This document shows positions 62,168 to 64,000 of a stretch of 64,000 nt of DNA, one piece after another. The translations under genes and the position numbers were made by a program. Source of the stretch: Mucilaginibacter flavidus (GTDB lineage Bacteria > Bacteroidota > Bacteroidia > Sphingobacteriales > Sphingobacteriaceae). The stretch's first letter is position 1, and each line of letters opens with the position of its first letter. The stretch spans positions 62,001 through 126,000 of the forward strand of contig NZ_JAMXOE010000004.1 of NCBI RefSeq assembly GCF_024055575.1, read 5' to 3'. Below the pieces are notes generated by a model. The model worked only from the letters and a program-made list of their open reading frames with translations, searched no databases and was not told the origin of the DNA.

Positions 62168-62746
62168 ATGAGGCCATCTTTCGTATCTGTATTTATCGGC
62201 GCCAGTATATTGTTTTTAGGCGTCATATTGTTTTTTATATGGTATGGTTATAGCTTTTCAAACAACCACGATAATCTTAAAAGGCCGGCTGAATGTATTA
62301 ACCACGAGTCAACGCGCATATTATTTCACATGAAGGATAAGGGATATGATCTGGCAACCATGATCGACTCTTTTAAAAACAGTAACAAAAACTTTCAATT
62401 ACCTGATAGTATCGTAACGGGACATGCGGGAGATGAAAGCGGAAAAGTAAACGATTGCTATTGCTGCTGTATAGAAGCATCAGATTATAAGGAAATTTTT
62501 TTTGACAGGAAGCCAAAGGAAGTTTATAGAATTGCTATTGAAAAACATAGGTACAACGCTGGTTTTAACACCGAATACTACGATGATATTGGCTTTATTG
62601 ATATCGTGTACACTTATGCAAACAGCAAATGGCACTGTTCCTTAACTTCAAAACTTGACACTAAGGAGAAACATAGGGTATTAAAAAGATTTAATACGGA
62701 GGTGCTGAACAGATTACCCTTAATTAAAGATAAATCAAAAGATTAG
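62168..62746 (+). CDS. membrane-anchored protein of unknown function
   Basis: The 192-residue protein has one N-terminal helix (FIGASILFLGVILFFIWYGY) and a soluble region with a cysteine group (DCYCCCIEASDYKEIFFD). It ends with basic helices (KEKHRVLKRFNTEVLNRLPL). I recognise no domain. Codon usage is more AT-rich than in most of the window. It converges on the archaemetzincin-like gene with a 6-base gap. Confidence 0.6.
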   Translation: MRPSFVSVFIGASILFLGVILFFIWYGYSFSNNHDNLKRPAECINHESTRILFHMKDKGYDLATMIDSFKNSNKNFQLPDSIVTGHAGDESGKVNDCYCCCIEASDYKEIFFDRKPKEVYRIAIEKHRYNAGFNTEYYDDIGFIDIVYTYANSKWHCSLTSKLDTKEKHRVLKRFNTEVLNRLPLIKDKSKD

Positions 62747-62752
62747 GACAGA

Positions 62753-63367
62753 TTATGTTCCAATAGCCTTCCTGCATTTCCCGCATAAAAATATTTGCTC
62801 CTGGTCAACCTCTTTTATTGTTCCATTGGCATCATTCATTAAACATCTTTTGTCGCCGCTTGTGCAATGGTTCAAGCCGAGATTATGGCCGATTTCGTGC
62901 AGGCAAACCTTGGTTAGCCGGGAATTAAAAAGTTGAGCGGTTGCTTTTCGCTTTAGCCTGAATGTTGATATTACGCAGGTTGTACCGGGCCTGTAGCCTA
63001 AGCCGAATATGCCCCATTCAGTACTGTGCCGCTCGGGATTTGCACAGGCTATATCTTTATCGGTTAAAATAAGCAGGTTTTCGCTGGTGTTGTATTTGGA
63101 TAGTATCCGGTTGGCCTCGTATCGGGTTTTGCTGTCGGCCAGTATGTCATTGGTAAAGTTTATCTGGGGCTTGATTATGCATCTATAGTGATAAAATTGT
63201 TCTACGGACGCTTTGACAATGTTAATATCTGATTTATCGACATTACCGAGTGGTTGAATATAAATTACTTTAGGCTCATCATAAAATATTGCGTTTGCTT
63301 GCTTTGCAATTGCCGATAGTAAAAGCAAGAAACATAAGGTGTAATGTTTTATTAATAGAATCTTCAT
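62753..63367 (-). CDS. exported archaemetzincin-like metalloprotease (M54-like)
   Basis: I start at the ATG at 63367 (MKILLIKHYTLCFLLLLSAI), a signal sequence. A TTG nine bases upstream is less likely. The 204-residue protein carries HEIGHNLGLNHC from His157, followed by CLMND and CGKC near the end. This is close to the archaemetzincin pattern HExxHxxGxxHC...CxM...CxxC, although the first Cys spacing is six residues rather than the usual four. Archaemetzincins are usually cytoplasmic and lack a signal peptide, so an exported member is unusual. Zinc binding by the motif is expected; the substrate is unknown. Confidence 0.8.
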   Translation of the reverse strand: MKILLIKHYTLCFLLLLSAIAKQANAIFYDEPKVIYIQPLGNVDKSDINIVKASVEQFYHYRCIIKPQINFTNDILADSKTRYEANRILSKYNTSENLLILTDKDIACANPERHSTEWGIFGLGYRPGTTCVISTFRLKRKATAQLFNSRLTKVCLHEIGHNLGLNHCTSGDKRCLMNDANGTIKEVDQEQIFLCGKCRKAIGT

Positions 63368-64000
63368 TTTTACCAAATGTTAATTAGTAAGTGTTTTCTC
63401 CTCAGATAATCTTTCTAATACGCATACGTACTAAGCCGCCAAATATTGCCAAAAAATTCTGCAAATTACAGTACGCGGTACGCTTTGAGTTTAAGTTAAC
63501 CCATAAAATCAACTGTCTAAAAAGGCGTCCAAAACCACCGTAAATAGCGGCTTCAATATCACGAAACGTTCCTATGGAACGTAAAATGGACATTGAATAT
63601 TCATTTCTACCGACCATGCGTACCTACGGCACGCTAAAAAATGCTCTTTCGTCCCATAGGTCAATGTCATTAAGTTAAGGGAATTAGCCCCACCTAAATC
63701 CTCCCCGGTAGGGAGGACTTGAAAAAAATTAAACGCGGGCGAAGCTAAAGTCTCCCCAACCGGGGGAGATTTAGAGGGGGCTTTACGCTTTGGTTTCCTT
63801 AACTTAATGACATTGCCCATCGGGACGTATGGTCGGTCGAAAATACCACACGATTTAGTTTCGTTCCATAGGAACGACTGGTGAATTCGACATTTTGCAA
63901 ACGGCATAACTTTATGGGTTAACTTAAATTTTTGAGACATCCTGCTCATACAGAAATTGTATGCTTACTCAAGTTTTTGCTTTCCAGGCATTCAAATAGG
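63368..64000. other. gene-free end region with a large palindromic element
   Basis: I see no credible gene in the last 630 bases; the open frames here cross repeat sequence. The region 63490-63928 is a nested palindrome and is listed separately. The edges (63368-63489 and 63929-64000) show nothing I can name. Confidence 0.5.
63490..63928. repeat. ~440-bp nested inverted-repeat element with CTCTCC-type core (copy 3)
   Basis: Three perfect inverted pairs are nested: TTTAAGTTAACCCATAAA (63490-63507) with its complement at 63911-63928; CGTTCCTATGGAACG (63567-63581) with its complement at 63862-63876; and CAATGTCATTAAGTTAAGG (63662-63680) with its complement at 63797-63815. The centre (63690-63780) has CACCTAAATCCTCCCC and GGGGGAGATTTAGAGG, like the elements at 30083 and 38409. 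Confidence 0.85.

Noticed and set aside
63572..63949. 125-residue protein on the minus strand
   Set aside because: The frame runs through the large palindrome and the CTCTCC-type unit; the product shows no domain and changes with repeat content.

Overview
The window looks like chromosomal DNA from a Bacteroidota bacterium, probably the Sphingobacteriaceae (Mucilaginibacter/Pedobacter-like). Reasons: a DUF1080 secreted protein, many short Sec-exported beta-barrel proteins ending in aromatic residues, lipoprotein signals, a few TAnnTTTG-type promoter elements, weak Shine-Dalgarno sites and small dispersed intergenic repeats. The genus is inferred, not shown. I recognise no rRNA, tRNA or CRISPR array.

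Layout. 1-4000: ordinary envelope genes (truncated EamA transporter, beta-barrel proteins, DUF1080 protein). 4136-10877 (minus strand): a complete YbhFSR-type exporter operon (two ABC-2 permeases, two ATPases, HlyD-like adaptor, TolC-like channel) with its TetR regulator and near-identical inverted-repeat operators. 11062-15377: an orphan contractile tail-sheath gene followed by a three-gene group (exported beta-rich protein, small Ig-like protein, lipoprotein). 15464-18963: aminopeptidase P, DinB-family protein, Omp85-like barrel. 18964-19769: an AT-rich gap holding a two-copy ~78-bp tandem repeat.

The centrepiece is 19770-43016, a one-direction extracellular contractile injection system (eCIS) locus. 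It encodes sheath, tube, T4 gp51/PF12322-like chaperone, a linker-rich conserved protein, a DUF4255 tail terminator, an AAA+ ATPase, a small protein, CIS tube-initiator, LysM/gp53-like protein, separate gp27-like hub and gp5-like spike, PAAR-like tip, gp25, two paralogous baseplate-J proteins, a tail-protein-I/beta-helix protein, a 1159-residue DUF6519/beta-propeller protein and a coiled-coil protein. No capsid, terminase, portal or T6SS membrane-complex gene is present, so this is a headless injection particle rather than a prophage or T6SS. It is immediately followed on the same strand by six glycosyltransferase/methyltransferase genes (43052-49197), three of the domains being fused in one 735-residue protein. 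Three proteins with the eCIS cargo core domain DUF4157 come next: a 1624-residue protein with a C-terminal AHH nuclease motif and an overlapping Imm11-like putative immunity gene, a protein with an M14 zinc-carboxypeptidase-like domain, and one with a snapalysin-like HExxHxxGxxD protease motif. A bidirectional-looking terminator at 58364-58396 closes the block.

My reading is that the structural genes build a particle in the cytoplasm, the DUF4157 proteins are loaded as payloads through a shared N-terminal leader, and the glycan enzymes may decorate the particle or the cell surface; the last point is inference only.

58422-64000 returns to unrelated genes: a small Cys-containing exported protein, a membrane protein, an Old Yellow Enzyme, an acyltransferase, a gene remnant and a secreted archaemetzincin-like protease. 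It ends in a ~440-bp nested palindromic repeat.
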